A stretch of 64,000 nt of DNA, from the NCBI GenBank assembly GCA_025642065.1, contig JAODUP010000547.1:62001-126000 (forward strand), written 5' to 3'. The DNA is from Paralvinella palmiformis (lineage: Eukaryota; Annelida; Polychaeta; Terebellida; Alvinellidae). Below, one piece after another: positions 61,146 through 64,000 of this stretch. Within the stretch, counting starts at the first letter, position 1; every line of letters starts with the position of its first letter. Made by a program: the position numbers and the translations under genes. The notes below the pieces were generated by a model. It was given only the letters and a program-made list of their open reading frames with translations, searched no databases and was not told the DNA's origin.

Positions 61146-62324
61146 CTCGATCTGGGTTAACATAATTGATAGTTTGTAAATGGTTATGAGGGGAGTGGAG
61201 GAGTGGTAGAGGGAGTGGACGAGTAGTGAGGGAGTGGAAGGAAGGAAAATGGAGTGATTATGGAGTAGGAGAACAAAGGTGGAGTTGTGAATCTTCCTGT
61301 ATATGATAACCTAAATGGTACAAACGATCTACAAATGTTATAAATGAAAGATGAAAGCTGGTTGATCTGGTTGACTGTTACTGGGTGAAGGGTGGGAGTG
61401 GATGCTAACTTTTGGAAGACTCGATAAACAATAAAGCGCCACTCCGTGTCGATCTTCAGTTTATTGATGTATCAAAGTTTTTTTGGTTAACGGACTACGA
61501 TTTCCCTTTTATTATCTTGCATACCATGAACAATGTTCAAACGTTTTTAACAAATACTTTAAACAATTTTTTTTTTAGTACGATAAAGACTACAATGATT
61601 TCCAGAACCGATAGACGACAGGCAAAACAGTAATCACTTGATAAGATTCAATGTTGACAAATTGGCTTGCATGATTTGGTGTTTGGAAACAGGGATAACA
61701 ATTTTCCATTCCGGATTTGGGGTTTGTATCTATGGAAGGGGATTATGGCTTTCAGAACAAACGTTGACGTCACCAATAAGCCGGTGAAGAAAAACTGACC
61801 GGATATCTGATGATTGTAATACTGTGTGTGTGTGTGTGCGCGCGCGCGTGCGACTGTGAGTGTATTCGTGTTTGCATATAATTGCATGTAGATGAGAGGT
61901 TGCTTAAATCTAAGCACATTCACGTTTCGATATCTAGCTCGATATCCCCCTAAAGGTCGCTGTTAACAGCACATCATAATTATTTAGATTACGTGATAAC
62001 GTCGCACCACTTCCGTATCCGCTGAATTCTAATCCAGAATGAAGGCCCCCCATTCTTTTAATTAGAACTCAGCGTTCACTAATCCTGGATAATCCCGCTA
62101 AATCTTCCTCATCTGAGGTTTGTTTATAGGCAGAAGATCCAGTCTTTAAATCTGGGTGGTTCATTCAGGATCTGTCTCCGTGGTCCAGTACGCACGACTT
62201 TATGTGTTCGGATCTAGTCTCGCCTAGGGTCTACCGCCATCGGCTTTTATCGGGGAACAAAAGTTACCGACAGATCGATCATATGATCTACATACGGGCT
62301 CCGACATATTGAGGTCACATTCCG

Positions 62325-62610
62325 AGCGGGAATTCACGTCACTTCCGGCGGCCATGTGACCTTGGCTCGGAAAAACGGGCCAGGGCTGTTCCGAGACTCG
62401 GTTCGGTTCCGTTTCCGGCGGCGGTCGCGTGTTGTCGGGAGTGAACGCGAGCGGACCGGAAGTGGAGCACCGAACGGGGAAAAATCGATACGAGAACGAG
62501 GCTGTACGATTGTCGCCATATTGTTTATTATAACATTATTTCTTAACAAACCATTACCAATCACCTATCTGTCGGCGATAAGGTACAATGGCGGCGAGAT
62601 ATTTTGACAA
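62325..62610. promoter_or_regulatory. CpG-island-like promoter candidate
   Basis: The most CpG-dense block of the window. It holds cacgtcacttccggcggcc (62335-62353), combining CRE-like, ETS and inverted YY1 motifs; a second ETS site ccggaagtg (62456-62464); and YY1-type acaatggcggc (62585-62595). Motifs on both strands would suit a bidirectional promoter. Overlapping open frames on both strands reflect the GC content and have no family match. Confidence 0.5.
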
Positions 62611-63007
62611 GAAAATTGACCTAATCTATTTTATTTGTATAGAAAGGGAGTATAGCGTGGCGTGTGGATCGGAGGGGGGGGGAGGAGGAGGAGGAAGGAG
62701 CGTGTCAGAAAGAGAGAGAGAGGGGGTATAGTGAGTGAAGATAGAGGGATGACAAGATGGATGACTGTAGATAAATAAGTACATTTATATTTATTATCTA
62801 TGTTTGTCTAACTCTCTATCGAAAGATCCATATCTACCAATCTAGCTGGCTAATAGATAGATATATAGATATATAGTTTTACACGCGCGTACGCACGCAT
62901 GCACATACACGCAGCTGGGCTCATTGTTAGATAGATCGATAGATAGATAAATAGATAGATTTATAGATATAAACATAAACACATAAACTAATTACTGAAA
63001 TGACTTA

Positions 63008-63011
63008 CTAA

Positions 63012-63078
<67 letters not shown>

Positions 63079-63080
63079 TC
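63008..63080. repeat. (TA)n then (GA)n microsatellite
   Basis: About 25 TA units followed by nine GA units. Confidence 0.95.
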
Positions 63081-63504
63081 CCCATGCCATTAGCAACTAA
63101 TAAAGCTATCCACTATAAAGTAGAACCATTAATTCACTCAACAGTCCGCGCTACAGCACCCCTAGCGAATAAACTGTGAATCGGTATGGTAGCCCAGTAC
63201 GGCCATAACGCAAAGATAATGTCATAAAATGGGTAATGAAAAGCCAAACACTTTCAGACATCAGCAAGTCTCTACGACGTTAACAAAGCATCGATGAGTC
63301 TAAACTCTTACATAATAGTAAGAGTAGTGGTCTGTGGACACCACCTACCGGACGTCCTGTTCTCTTTGTATATGCCCCTAATGGTGTTGAATTTAATGCC
63401 GGGAGATTCACATTGTCTCCTTTACTCTGTTCAGTGAAGTGAACTAGGCTGCAACCCGAGGGGGAAATTAGGCAACCTTTGATGACAAACTTGGAACTGG
63501 GTAA

Positions 63505-63507
<3 letters not shown>

Positions 63508-63570
<63 letters not shown>
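63508..63570. repeat. (TC)n microsatellite, about 31 units
   Basis: Uninterrupted TC. The remaining bases to the window end hold a CRE-like tgacgtca near 63971 and a YY1-like aaaatggcagcc near 63942, but no supported gene. Confidence 0.95.
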
Positions 63571-63571
<1 letters not shown>

Positions 63572-64000
63572 TGCACCCCTCTCTCTCATTCCCTCTGTGT
63601 GTGTATGCGTTCATGTGTGCGCGTGTGCATGAGTGCTTGGGTACGTGGTAGTCCGTTTACTTCCCGACAGCCTGAAAGCTGATAGCATATATTTAAAACT
63701 CATGGTTAGATCGTCCGGACGATTCATCAGGCAACCTAATCCAGAACGGCGCCTTATCCTTATCGTGCCTTCGGCTAATCGGTCAGTTGATAAGACTTAT
63801 CACCTTTCCCCGAGATACTCTACAACTAGCCAATCCCGAAAGCTCAACATCGACAATAGCTAACATCACGTTACCATGCACATAGACAACAACGTTACAT
63901 TTAATTGACGTTTTCGGTCAACATTACTATAACACGTCACAAAATGGCAGCCAATAAGCCTGAAGCATGATGACGTCACAGACCAAAACAAACCAGCCGC

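Overview
This is eukaryotic nuclear DNA: widely spaced multi-exon genes with GT-AG introns, very abundant microsatellites, tRNA-derived SINEs with target-site duplications, and a Tc1/mariner-pogo-like MITE. Gene content and repeat style suggest a marine invertebrate, probably a mollusc or another lophotrochozoan. That is an inference; no diagnostic marker gene is present. There are no rRNA genes, no convincing functional tRNA genes and no CRISPR arrays.

Four protein-coding genes can be assembled from splice sites whose codon phases agree. (1) 4.79-19.22 kb, plus strand: a nine-coding-exon nuclear C2H2 zinc-finger protein with an acidic N-terminus, an AT-hook and at least 14 classical fingers. 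It has a GC-AG intron, and a one-base frame break at a TGA near the C-terminus separates the main frame from a last finger and an acidic tail. (2) 30.13-34.57 kb, plus strand: a four-exon SLC10 (sodium/bile-acid symporter family) membrane protein with a long glycosylated ectodomain, most like the SLC10A3/A5 branch. (3) 39.72-45.53 kb, plus strand: a complete five-exon type I membrane protein with signal peptide, CUB, LDLa, one membrane helix and a tyrosine-rich tail. (4) 50.51-53.66 kb, minus strand: the 3' five exons of a second CUB-LDLa-membrane protein with a Thr-rich linker, a Cys-rich cytoplasmic segment and a poly-Asp run; its signal-peptide exon was not found. Genes 3 and 4 are convergent and share domain order, so they look like diverged members of one receptor-like family.

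The rest is intron and intergenic DNA: at least two SINE families with many copies (one nested pair, one copy with a fold-back 5' end), a two-length-class satellite at 44.0-44.9 kb, several minisatellites, and dense (TA)n, (CA)n, (TC)n, (TATC)n and (TCAC)n tracts. Promoter-like clusters of YY1/ETS/NRF1/CRE-type motifs occur near 25.7, 39.6, 56.4-56.5, 60.86-61.14 and 62.33-62.6 kb. The one at 39.6 kb sits just upstream of gene 3; the others are not tied to a first exon seen here. The block from 54 to 64 kb has no gene I can support.
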